Shown here piece after piece: positions 16,283 to 24,708 of a stretch of 47,119 nt of DNA. A program made the position numbers and the translations under genes. Source of the stretch: Nocardia seriolae NBRC 15557 (GTDB lineage Bacteria; Actinomycetota; Actinomycetes; Mycobacteriales; Mycobacteriaceae); contig NZ_BJWY01000047.1 in the NCBI RefSeq assembly GCF_007990715.1, positions 1 through 47,119 of the forward strand, written 5' to 3'. Each line of letters begins with the position of its first letter. Within the stretch, counting starts at the first letter, position 1. The notes beneath the pieces are model-generated. The model saw nothing but the letters and a program-made list of their open reading frames with translations. It was not told the DNA's origin and did not search any database.

Positions 16283-17184
16283 GGCGGGGCCGGGCGGGAT
16301 GCGCCGTCGCCCTGCACCACGGTCACGATGACCTCGGCCAGTTCCCGTACCAGCGGATGCGGTGCGGCGGCGGGCCAGGTCAGGGCGAGCCGCCAGGTCA
16401 GCGTGCCTTCGGGCAGCGGGCGCCACACCACGCGCGGTTCCTTCTGCGCGACCAAGCCCTGGTCGAAGGCCACGCCGCGGCCGGATAGCACCATGCCGAG
16501 CACGAATTCGGGATTGCGGGCGTGCTGCACGGAGGTCGGGCGGAAGCCGTGCTCCCAGCAGGTGCGCAGGGTGGCGTCGTAGAGGCCGGGCGCGGCGGCG
16601 CGCGGGAAGATGACCAGACCGTATCCCGCCAGGTCGGCCAGGGTCAGCGTGGATCGCGCGGCGAGCGGCGAGTCGCGCGGCAGCACCACTCCGAGCGGCG
16701 TCTCCACCGCCGGGCCCGACTCCAGCCCGACCACATCCACCGGGTACTGGAGCAGCCCCGCGTCCAGTTGCCGATCGGCCAGCAGCCGCACCTGTTCCGC
16801 GGTGGTCAGCTCCTGCAGATCCACCCGCACGTCACGGCTCTCGAACGCGGTCACCAGGGCCGCCAGCACCCGTCCCGCCAGTTCCGGTGGCACCCCCACC
16901 CGCAGCGAGTCGATCTCCCCTCGATGCGCCTTGCCCACCAGTGCCCGCGCCCGCTCCCACCGTGCGATCAGATCCCGCGCCTCCACCAGCAGAATCTGCC
17001 CGGCCTCGGTGAGCTCCACCCGCCGGCTGTCGCGTTCGAGCAGTCTGGCCCCGATATCGCCTTCCAGCTTCTTGATCCGCTGACTCAGCGCCGGCTGCGC
17101 GATCTGCAACCGCTCCGCCGCCCGCCCGAAATGCAGCTCCTCGGCGACGGCGATGAAGTAGCGCAACTGACGCAGCGGATCCAC
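16216..17184 (-). CDS. LysR-family transcriptional regulator
   Basis: 322 residues. The N-terminal winged HTH (RQLRYFIAVAEELHFGRAAE and PALSQRIKKLEGDIG, about residues 5-45) is textbook LysR, followed by a periplasmic-binding-type effector domain. The last 67 bases run antisense over the end of the serine hydrolase gene. It is on the same strand as, and just downstream of, a thioesterase gene (34 bases). LysR proteins often regulate a neighbour, but the usual divergent partner is absent. Confidence 0.88.
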   Translation of the reverse strand: MDPLRQLRYFIAVAEELHFGRAAERLQIAQPALSQRIKKLEGDIGARLLERDSRRVELTEAGQILLVEARDLIARWERARALVGKAHRGEIDSLRVGVPPELAGRVLAALVTAFESRDVRVDLQELTTAEQVRLLADRQLDAGLLQYPVDVVGLESGPAVETPLGVVLPRDSPLAARSTLTLADLAGYGLVIFPRAAAPGLYDATLRTCWEHGFRPTSVQHARNPEFVLGMVLSGRGVAFDQGLVAQKEPRVVWRPLPEGTLTWRLALTWPAAAPHPLVRELAEVIVTVVQGDGASRPAPPQTASIEDVPQRRPWDVVAGRP

Positions 17185-17217
17185 CCGTCCGACGATATCG
17201 CTTTCCTTATCGCCGGA

Positions 17218-18075
17218 TCATCCCCGGGCGCGCACCTCGAGAATCTGCAGGCAGCGCCCGATCGGGCCGCGCTCATCGTGCAGGACGGTCGAGCACATCC
17301 CGACGCCGTCGGGCCCGATCGAGGTCTCCACCGCCAGGCCGATCCACTCGCCTTCCGGCAGCCGGAACAGGTCGATGGTCAGATCGGTATTGAGGAACGT
17401 CCACTGGTACGGATCCAGCTGCGCCCCTACCCCGTTCGCGACATCCGCGACCGAGAACACCCGTACCAGCGGCGAAATCTCTTCCCCTTCGACCACCTCG
17501 ACCAGCGGCTTCACCCACACTCGGCGGGTGATCGCGGTGCTCTCCACGGCGCGGATCTCCACCGACTTCACGTATCCGATGTCCCACCCGTCCGGCACGC
17601 CCCAGCCGATCTCGGCGGCCTCCGGCACCGGCGGCAGCGGCGCATCCGCGGTATGCGCGGCCGCGGTGGTGTCGGAGGTGGCGATCCGCCACGCCGCGGC
17701 CTTCGCCACCGCCCGGCGGCTCCCATCCGGCTGCGTGGCAACGAGTTCCGCACCGACCAGTTCGACCCGTTTACCCGGTCGTTCGACCCAGGCCCGCACC
17801 TCGATCTCACCCACCGGCACCGGCCCCAGAATCTCCATGGTCAGCCGCGCCACCCGCATACCGTCGCGCGGCGCGCACCGCTCCACGGCCCGCGCCAGCA
17901 GGGCGGAGGGCGGCGCGCCGTGCTGCATCGACGCCGCCCACACACTCACCGTCGACGCGGTGGCCAGGTATCGCTCGTACCCGTCGGCGGCCGCGCCCCG
18001 CGCTAGGTAATACGCCCGTGTCCCCGCCTCGTCCAGCGCGGTCGGTTCCTCTGTCACGTCATGCACCCGGGTCAT
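17218..18075 (-). CDS. acyl-CoA thioesterase-like (hot-dog) protein
   Basis: 285 residues with two hot-dog halves as in TesB/4HBT_3 thioesterases: an N-terminal half with GMRVARLTMEILGPVPVGEI and a C-terminal half with YQWTFLNTDLTIDLFRLPEG and WIGLAVETSIGPDGVGMCST. Family members hydrolyse acyl-CoAs in the cytoplasm. It precedes LysR on the same strand and is divergent from mscS. The specific acyl chain is not evident. Confidence 0.8.
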   Translation of the reverse strand: MTRVHDVTEEPTALDEAGTRAYYLARGAAADGYERYLATASTVSVWAASMQHGAPPSALLARAVERCAPRDGMRVARLTMEILGPVPVGEIEVRAWVERPGKRVELVGAELVATQPDGSRRAVAKAAAWRIATSDTTAAAHTADAPLPPVPEAAEIGWGVPDGWDIGYVKSVEIRAVESTAITRRVWVKPLVEVVEGEEISPLVRVFSVADVANGVGAQLDPYQWTFLNTDLTIDLFRLPEGEWIGLAVETSIGPDGVGMCSTVLHDERGPIGRCLQILEVRARG

Positions 18076-18259
18076 CGGGCCAAGGTATCAGCCCATGTCC
18101 GACGCACTAGACGGTGTACGACCAATGATCGGTCGAGCGCGCCCGGCCGGGTTCGCCGACACCGGAATGAGATCGACTCGCCCGGCCGGAAACGGCGGAA
18201 ATAAACGATCAGTGTTCACAATCTGGATATTGGATCCCCTATGCCGGAGGTCTGCCTGG

Positions 18260-19303
18260 ATGCTCGTCCATGTGCTCGCGCCGGTCGCGATCGTGTTGGT
18301 GGCCATCGGTTTCGCGGTGGGATTGCGGCGGTTCAGCGCCAGCCGCGTGGTCCGGGAGCGGGTGCCCGGCGAACTGCTCGAGACCATCGCCGGTTGCCGG
18401 GGGCCGCTGGTGGCGCTGGTGCTGGTGTTCATGCTGCGGGCCTACCAGCCGATCTTCGAGTCCTCGCTGCATTTCGGGACGCGGGGGACGATGCTCAATG
18501 TCGCGATGATGCTGATTCTCGGCTGGCTGGCCGTCGCCATCTCGCGGGTGCTGGTCGCCCTGCTGCACCTGCGGCTCGCCGGCCGATTCGCGAGCGATCC
18601 GGAGCGCGTCCGGCGAATCCATACCCAGCTCACCGTGTTCCGGGCCGTCATCGCCGCGATCATCTGGTTGGCAACGGCCATCTTCATCATGCTGACCTTC
18701 CCCGCGACCCGGCCGATCGCGACCAGCCTGTTCGCCTCGGCCAGCCTGCTCAGCCTGGTGGTGGGTATCGCCGCGCAGGGCACGCTGGGCAGCATGTTCG
18801 CCGGACTGCAGATCGCCTTCGGCGACGTCGTGCGCATCGGTGACATGGTCGTCGTCGACGGCCAGCGCGGCATGGTCGAGGAACTCGCCCTCACCTACGT
18901 CGTGGTCCGCCTGCTGGACTACCGCCGACTGGTAGTCCCGGTCACCTTCTTCACCACCAAGCCGTTCGAGAACTGGACGCGCATCCACCCCGGCGTGAAG
19001 TCCGAAACCCACATCAACCTCGATCTAGCCGCCCCGGTGCCGACGATCCGCACGAAGGTCGCCGACATCATCGAGAACTCCCCCCTGTGAGACCGCGACG
19101 AATGGTCCCTGACCATCGCCGAACCGGACCCCGACGCCCACCTCCTCCGCCTGAAGATCGCGGTCACCGGCGAATCCCCGACCGCCGCCTCCACCCTGTG
19201 CGAGCACGTCCGCGAACAACTGCAGCACTTCCTGGTCACCGAACTCCCCGAAGCCCTCCCCCAACTCCGACTCGCCCCTCCGATATCCCCACCGAAGCAG
19301 TAG
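18260..19303 (+). pseudogene. mscS: MscS-family mechanosensitive channel, interrupted by in-frame TGA
   Basis: The frame from the ATG at 18260 (GGAGG ten bases before) encodes several membrane helices, then the MscS pore and beta domain: SLLSLVVGIAAQGTLGSMFAG, then FGDVVRIGDMVVVDG and TTKPFENWTRI. A TGA at 19088-19090 stops it after ENSPL. The same frame then continues for 70 codons to a TAG at 19301 with a good MscS C-terminal domain (DRDEWSLTI, LRLKIAVTG, LCEHVREQLQHFL). Relatives usually read SPLWD here, so TGG to TGA is the simplest cause. The truncated product would lack the cytoplasmic cage and may not assemble. Confidence 0.82.
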
Positions 19304-19391
19304 CCGAATTCCACAGCCCACACGGCCGGCACACCAGTCGACTTCACCAAGATCAGTGTCCATTGGGAGAGCTACTGACCAGGCGGAACTG

Positions 19392-20156
19392 TCACGACAG
19401 CCGACGGCGTAGTGTCCGCTCGGCATACCGAACAAGGAGTTCGGCCTCGCAGCCCGGTGAGGTTGGGTCGGAGCCGTGTTCGAGCAGCCAGCGGACTCCG
19501 CGCAGGCTTCGGAGTGACCACCAGGCGCGGACTACCTCGAGGTCTACGGCTGTTCCGTAGCCGGCGACGACATCATCGAGGTGTTCCTCGTGGCCGAGGG
19601 TCAGGGTGGCGATGTCGTAGAGGGCGTCGCCTGGGGCCGCTTCGGACCAGTCGATCACCCCGGTGACCTCGTCGCCGTCGACGAATACGTGGGTGGGCTG
19701 TAGGTCGCCGTGGGTGAAGACCGGTGTCCATGGCCGCAGCGCCGCGTCAGCGATTCGGCGGCTGCAATTGACCACATCGATGGGAAGGACGTTGTTCGTG
19801 ATCAGCCACTCGCATTCGGTATCGAGCTCGACGGTGATTTCGGCAGGACTTCGTCCGAGCCGCGGGGGCAGCGGCGCGTCGTGCAGCATCCTCAGTGCTG
19901 CACCAGCCGCCGCCCATGCTTCCGATGACGCGGCGGACGGTTCGCCGAGGCGACCGAGGGCCCTCCCCGGCAAGGCGGCCAGCGCGAGCACCGGGGGCTT
20001 GCGCCACAGGACTTCCGGAGTCGGGATCGGCGCCAGCGCCATCGCCTCAACCTCGACATCCGCGCGCTTCTGATCGCTGTCGATCTTCAGGAAAACCTGC
20101 CCGACCCGCAGTGTCGCGCGCTCATGATGCGCGGCAACAACCTCGACTTCCTCCAC
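19392..20156 (-). CDS. aminoglycoside phosphotransferase-fold kinase
   Basis: 254 residues of the APH/choline kinase fold. Brenner-type motif HGDLQPTHV at residues 149-157 gives catalytic Asp151, and VIDWSEAAPGD at 167-177 gives the Mg-binding Asp169. The Asn normally five residues after the catalytic Asp is His156, an unusual change at a metal ligand. The N-lobe Lys is at 24. Substrate could be an aminoglycoside, macrolide or a metabolite; the sequence does not say. It lies alone on the minus strand. Confidence 0.8.
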   Translation of the reverse strand: MEEVEVVAAHHERATLRVGQVFLKIDSDQKRADVEVEAMALAPIPTPEVLWRKPPVLALAALPGRALGRLGEPSAASSEAWAAAGAALRMLHDAPLPPRLGRSPAEITVELDTECEWLITNNVLPIDVVNCSRRIADAALRPWTPVFTHGDLQPTHVFVDGDEVTGVIDWSEAAPGDALYDIATLTLGHEEHLDDVVAGYGTAVDLEVVRAWWSLRSLRGVRWLLEHGSDPTSPGCEAELLVRYAERTLRRRLS

Positions 20157-20267
20157 GTCAGCCGCCCATCGGGAGATGCAGGCCCGACTTACGGTGCCGG
20201 CCGAGGTAGATGGCGTTGGCGGCGGGGTCGGCTACGACAGCGGTGGCGGGCTGCATGGCGGTGCAGC

Positions 20268-21098
20268 CTACGCGCCGGGTACGAGGCAGTGGATTCCCTG
20301 ACCGGCGGGCGTCGGAACGTGGGCCGGGCGGGCGCGGTGGGCGCCCGAGGTGTACCAGTAGACGGCGCCGACGAGGAGACCGCCGCCGATGATATTGCCC
20401 GGGACCGTGTAGAGGAGGTTGCGGGCGAGGTCGGTGAAAGTGGCTTGGCCTTCGAGGATTCCGATGGTGTAGAGGGACATGTTGGCTACGCAGTGTTCGA
20501 AGCCTGCGGATACGAAGACGAGGACGGGCATCCAGAGGAGGGCGATCTTGGCGCCGGGGGTGCGGACCCGGGAGAACATCCAGACGGCCAGGCAGACGAG
20601 CATATTGCAGAGGACTGCGCGCCAGAAGAGTTGGCCACCCGCGAGGGCATTCTTGCCGGAAAGAAGCTCGGCGAGCATATGTTTCGCGGTGGGGGAGGAC
20701 GTGACGCCGGAGGCGTGAACCATCGCGGCGAAGGCCAGGGTGCCGACGAAATTGCCGAAAAGGGTGGCGGCCCAGGCGATCAGCATATCCTTGACGCCGG
20801 TGCGCCCGGACAACGCGCCGACCAGCATGGTCATGACCGTCGAGGTGAACAGCTGCGCCCCGGCGAACATGACCAGGGTCAGCGCGATCGGAAAAACCGC
20901 GCCCTCGAGCAGTTTCACACTCGCGGAGTGCTCGGCCACGAACGGCGAGATCGCGACCAGCAGCAGCACCTCGCCGACCGCGATATACGCGCCCGCCAGC
21001 ATGGCCGACACCAGGAATCGTCCGGGACTGCGCAGCTCCTCGGCCTTGTGAACGGCCTGGTCGACGGTGCTCGCGACATTCTCGGAAGCGGTATTCAC
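20268..21098 (-). CDS. formate/nitrite transporter-family channel
   Basis: 276 residues with six hydrophobic segments and FNT signatures: TLFGNFVGTLAFAAM in the first half, SAGFEHCVANMSLYTIG in the second, and NIIGGGLLVGAVYWY near the end. FNT pentamers pass formate, nitrite or hydrosulphide across the inner membrane. The frame stays open upstream, but the protein fits from the GTG at 21098 (MNTASENVAST). Ribosome binding there is not convincing, so the start is tentative. No formate or nitrite enzyme is next to it. Confidence 0.88.
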   Translation of the reverse strand: MNTASENVASTVDQAVHKAEELRSPGRFLVSAMLAGAYIAVGEVLLLVAISPFVAEHSASVKLLEGAVFPIALTLVMFAGAQLFTSTVMTMLVGALSGRTGVKDMLIAWAATLFGNFVGTLAFAAMVHASGVTSSPTAKHMLAELLSGKNALAGGQLFWRAVLCNMLVCLAVWMFSRVRTPGAKIALLWMPVLVFVSAGFEHCVANMSLYTIGILEGQATFTDLARNLLYTVPGNIIGGGLLVGAVYWYTSGAHRARPAHVPTPAGQGIHCLVPGA

Positions 21099-21168
21099 TG
21101 CCTCGACATTAGGACCCGGCGGTCTGTGCCGACACTGACCAATGTCCCGAATCCCGAGATCAAGGCTT

Positions 21169-21651
21169 TCAGAGTTTGTAGCCGATGGCGCGCAGGAGCC
21201 CGTGCCGGTCGGCGCGGTCGGCCTCGGATTCGATGCCCAGCGGTGCGCCGCCGTCGACCACGCCGACGATGCCGCGGCCGAGAGCGGTTTCGGCGATGAG
21301 CACCTCGACGGGGTTGGCGGTGGCGCAGAAGATGCCGCAGACCTCGGGGACGTTGCGGATCGCGTTGAGGACGTTGACCGGGTAGCCCTCGCGCAGGAAG
21401 ACGATGAAGGAGTGGCCCGCGCCGACCGCGGTCGCGTTCTTGGTGGCGAGTTCGACCAGGTCGTCGTCATTGCCGGAGTAGCGAATCAGCCGGGGGCCGG
21501 AGGCCTCGCAGAAGGCCAGGCCGAACCGCAGGTGCGGGGAGGTCCCGGCCAGCGCCTCGTGCAGATCCTCCACGGTCTTGATGAAGTGCGATTGCCCGAT
21601 GATGACATTGAGCTCATCGGGCTTGTCGATGGGCACCGCAGTCAGTTCCAT
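21169..21651 (-). CDS. adenosine-specific kinase family protein
   Basis: 160 residues from the ATG at 21651 (MELTAVPIDKPDELNVIIGQ). It matches the small adenosine-specific kinase family (PF04008): IGQSHFIKTVEDLHEALAG, LRFGLAFCEASG, FIVFLREGYPVNVLNAIRNV and GRGIVGVVDGG. The family is widespread in archaea and some bacteria; the biochemical role is poorly known. It is on the same strand as the FNT gene, 70 bases away, and follows the permease, so co-transcription is possible. Confidence 0.85.
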   Translation of the reverse strand: MELTAVPIDKPDELNVIIGQSHFIKTVEDLHEALAGTSPHLRFGLAFCEASGPRLIRYSGNDDDLVELATKNATAVGAGHSFIVFLREGYPVNVLNAIRNVPEVCGIFCATANPVEVLIAETALGRGIVGVVDGGAPLGIESEADRADRHGLLRAIGYKL

Positions 21652-21738
21652 GGCCCTATCGTGCCTCGCCACGGGCCCGATGTACGCGAAATCGCGCCCG
21701 CCACCCGGATGTGGGCGACGGGCGCGATCAGGATCGGG

Positions 21739-23253
21739 TCAGGAGACGCGATCGGGTTCGGGCGTCGGGACCGCGATCGATTCGGCCGGGTGGGCCCGCT
21801 GCTTGCCGAGCACGGAATGCGAACGGCTGTAGGCGAAGTAGATGACGATGCCCAGCACCATCCAGATCACGAAGCGCAACCAGGTCTCGATGGACAGATT
21901 GAGCATCAGCCACAGGCAGGCCAGCGCCGCCAGAATCGGAATCACCGGGACCAGCGGGACGCGGAAGCCGCGCTTCAGGTCGGGGCGGGTGCGGCGCAGG
22001 ATCGGCACGCCCAGCGAGACCAGGACGAACGCCACCAGGGTGCCGATGTTCACCATTTCCTCGAGCGTCCCGAAGTCGACGAAACCGGCCAGCAGCGCGC
22101 ACACGACGCCGACGATGACGGTCAGCCGCACCGGGGTGCCGTGCTTGCCGGTGTGCGCCAGGCCGCGGGGGAGCAGGCCGTCACGGGCCATGGCGAACAG
22201 GACGCGGGTCTGGCCCAGGAACATGACCATGACGACCGTCGACAGGCCCGCCAGCGCGCCGATCGAGATGATGTTCTTCACCCAGGTAGCGCCGTGGATC
22301 GCGAAAGCCGTTGCGAGCGTCGCGTTTCCGCTGTCCAGCTCGGTGTAGGGCACCATGCCGGTGAGCACCAGCGACACCGCGATGTAGAGCACGGTGACAA
22401 TCGCCAGCGCGCCGAAGATGCCGCGCGGGACATCACGCTGCGGATTGCGGGTCTCCTCCGCGGTGGTGGCCACCACGTCGAACCCGACGAAGGCGAAGAA
22501 CACCAGCGACGCCGCCGCCAGCAGGCCGTACCAGCCGAAACTCGTTCCGCCCGAACCGGTCAGGAAGGAGAACAGCGACTGGTGCACGCCGCCCGCCTGC
22601 TCCGACGGCTGCGACGGCGGAATGTAGGGGCTGAGGTTGGATGCCTTGAAGTAGGTCGCGCCGACCACCAGTACGAGCGCGATCACGGCCAGCTTGATGG
22701 CGACCGCCACGGCCGAGACCCGCGAGGACAGCTTGGTGCCGGTGGCCAGCAGCACGCCGACGATCGCGATGATCAGCACCGCGCCCCAGTCGAACGAGAC
22801 CGACCCGACGTGCGCGACCGGATTCACCAGCCCGCCGAGGACCTCCCCGAGATACTGCGACCACCCCTTGGCGACCACCGAAACCGCAAGGGCGAATTCG
22901 AGAATGAGATCCCACCCGATGATCCAGGCGATGACCTCGCCGAAAGTGGCGTACGCGAAGGTGTACGCACTGCCCGCCACCGGCACCGTCGAGGCGAACT
23001 CGGCGTAGCACAGCGCCGTCAGTCCGCAGGCGATGGCCGCGAACACGAAGGCCAGCGAGACCGACGGCCCCGCCACCGTGCCCGCGGTCCGGGCGGTGAG
23101 CGTGAAGATGCCCGCCCCGATGACCACCGCGACACCGAAAATGGTGAGATCCCTCGCGGTCAGATCCTTGCGTAGCTTGGAATCCGGCTCATCGGTATCC
23201 CGGATCGATTGCTCGACCGATTTGGTGCGGAACATTCCGCTCGCGAACGCCAC
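21739..23253 (-). CDS. APC-superfamily amino acid permease (CAT-like)
   Basis: 504 residues with about 12-14 membrane helices. The N-terminal GAGIFTLTARTAG is the unwound helix-1 substrate site of APC transporters, and ALCYAEFASTVPVAGSAYTF is the next consensus stretch. It resembles cationic amino acid (CAT) permeases by length and C-terminus. The GTG start has GGAAGGAG upstream. It begins 30 bases after the amino acid dehydrogenase stop, so the two form an operon that imports amino acids and starts their oxidation. Confidence 0.88.
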   Translation of the reverse strand: MAFASGMFRTKSVEQSIRDTDEPDSKLRKDLTARDLTIFGVAVVIGAGIFTLTARTAGTVAGPSVSLAFVFAAIACGLTALCYAEFASTVPVAGSAYTFAYATFGEVIAWIIGWDLILEFALAVSVVAKGWSQYLGEVLGGLVNPVAHVGSVSFDWGAVLIIAIVGVLLATGTKLSSRVSAVAVAIKLAVIALVLVVGATYFKASNLSPYIPPSQPSEQAGGVHQSLFSFLTGSGGTSFGWYGLLAAASLVFFAFVGFDVVATTAEETRNPQRDVPRGIFGALAIVTVLYIAVSLVLTGMVPYTELDSGNATLATAFAIHGATWVKNIISIGALAGLSTVVMVMFLGQTRVLFAMARDGLLPRGLAHTGKHGTPVRLTVIVGVVCALLAGFVDFGTLEEMVNIGTLVAFVLVSLGVPILRRTRPDLKRGFRVPLVPVIPILAALACLWLMLNLSIETWLRFVIWMVLGIVIYFAYSRSHSVLGKQRAHPAESIAVPTPEPDRVS

Positions 23254-23283
23254 TTTGCGTCTCCTTCCTGAAAAGCGGTGCGA

Positions 23284-24363
23284 TCAGAGCGCCCGCGGGA
23301 TGGCGTCGAGACGCCGCTCCGCGAACCTGTTCGCCGCCGCACCGGTGCCGATTCCCTCGGCCTTGCTTTCCGCGATGATGTCGCGGCAACGGTCGAAGAT
23401 GCCCCTCACCGCGTCTTCGACCTCGGCCGCGGCTGCCTTACGCAGCTCACCGGCCACCTGAATGAGCCCGCCACCATTGGCCACGAAATCCGGGACCCAG
23501 GTGATGCCGCGCTCGTTCAGGGCGTATTCGACTGCGGGCGTGGCCAACTGGTTGTTGGCGGCGCCGCAGATCAGCTTCGCCTCGATGGCCTCGGCGCTGG
23601 ACGCGGTGAGCGTCCCGCCGAGCGCGCAGGGGGCGTAGACGTCGACCGGAGCGGTGGAAACCGTGCTCAACAGTCGAACCGAAGGGTGATCGCTCGAAAT
23701 GCGTTCCAGCGCGGCCTGGTTCACGTCGGTCGCGCAGACCTCCGCGCCGTCGGCCAGCAGCAGCTGGATCAGTTCGCGCCCGACCTTGCCGACGCCCTCG
23801 ACGCCGACCGTCCGACCGGCCAGAGTCGGTGCGCCCCAGACAGATTCGGCACCGGCGCGCATGGCGTTGAACACGCCCAGCGCGGTGAGCCGGGCACTGT
23901 CACCCGAACCGCCCGCGCCGGTGCTGCGACCGGTGACATGGCTGGTGTAGCGGCCGATGGTGTCCAGATCGTCGGTATCGGTGCCCACATCACCCGCCGT
24001 GATGTACCGCCCGCCAAGGGATTCCACGAACCGCGCGTAGGCCGCGAACAGCTCCTCGCTCTTGTCCACCGCCGGATCGCCGATGATGACGGCCTTGCCG
24101 CCACCCAGATTCAGCCCGGCGGCCGCCGCCTTGTAGGTCATGCCCCACGACAGCCGCAGCACATCGTCCAGCGCCGCCGACTCCGAGGCGTACGGGTACA
24201 TCCGGGTCCCGCCCAGCGCCGGACCCAGCGTGGTCGAGTGAATCGCGATGATCGCCTTGAGCCCGCTCTTGTCGTCCTCGCAGAACACCACCTGCTCGTG
24301 GCGTCGCCCGCTCAACTCCTGAGAGCGCCCGAAAACCCCTGCGTCGGTGTGCATTGCGGTCAC
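23284..24363 (-). CDS. Leu/Phe/Val dehydrogenase
   Basis: 359 residues, usual for branched-chain/aromatic amino acid dehydrogenases that deaminate L-Leu, Val or Phe to the 2-oxo acid with NAD. GGTRMYPYASE then MTYKAAAAGLNLGGGKAVI contains the catalytic Lys region; the Rossmann motif is VEGVGKVGRELI; NNQLATPAVEYAL and VPDFVANGGGLIQV are family-specific. The GTG at 24363 is preferred over the ATG at 24354 because AAAGGA lies seven bases before it. It lies in one strand run with IOR and the permease, so its 2-oxo acid can be passed to IOR. Confidence 0.9.
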   Translation of the reverse strand: MTAMHTDAGVFGRSQELSGRRHEQVVFCEDDKSGLKAIIAIHSTTLGPALGGTRMYPYASESAALDDVLRLSWGMTYKAAAAGLNLGGGKAVIIGDPAVDKSEELFAAYARFVESLGGRYITAGDVGTDTDDLDTIGRYTSHVTGRSTGAGGSGDSARLTALGVFNAMRAGAESVWGAPTLAGRTVGVEGVGKVGRELIQLLLADGAEVCATDVNQAALERISSDHPSVRLLSTVSTAPVDVYAPCALGGTLTASSAEAIEAKLICGAANNQLATPAVEYALNERGITWVPDFVANGGGLIQVAGELRKAAAAEVEDAVRGIFDRCRDIIAESKAEGIGTGAAANRFAERRLDAIPRAL

Positions 24364-24708
24364 AATCGATTCCTTTCGTGGACGCCGCTTGTGGCGGCTG
24401 GTGGGTGGCCGCGTGGTGGGCGGCCGGGTGGGCTGTCGCTCGGTGCGCCAGCCGGTTTGCCGCGGCGTGCGGCGGTGGTGGTGGTGCCTCGCTCGTGTTC
24501 GCTGAGCGGGCCGCTGCGGTCGGGGGTCATGTGGTCGCGCCGTGCGCTGCCACGCGGCGGCCCGAGTCCGGCGGCAGGAGAGATTGCCGCTGGATCGCGC
24601 CGGGCCGGTATGGAATTGGTCGGGGGCGAGGGGCACCCGTCACCGGGGCTGCCGAGCGCGGCCCGGCTGGGTGTCGGGACCGTCTGGTTTCAGGCGGCCA
24701 CCCGCGGA
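24364..24708. other. 345-base intergenic stretch, no gene seen
   Basis: It lies between the indolepyruvate oxidoreductase stop and the dehydrogenase start, both on the minus strand. It is very rich in G and C with runs of GGTGG. Open frames here have low-complexity Arg/Pro or Gly/Ala composition and no recognisable motif. It should hold the dehydrogenase promoter, but I cannot pick one out. Confidence 0.5.

Noticed and set aside
19088..19116. SECIS-like hairpin (ATGGTC-CCT-GACCAT) after the mscS UGA
   Set aside because: The stem is only 6 bp, and the family residue is Trp rather than Cys, so Sec insertion is not plausible.
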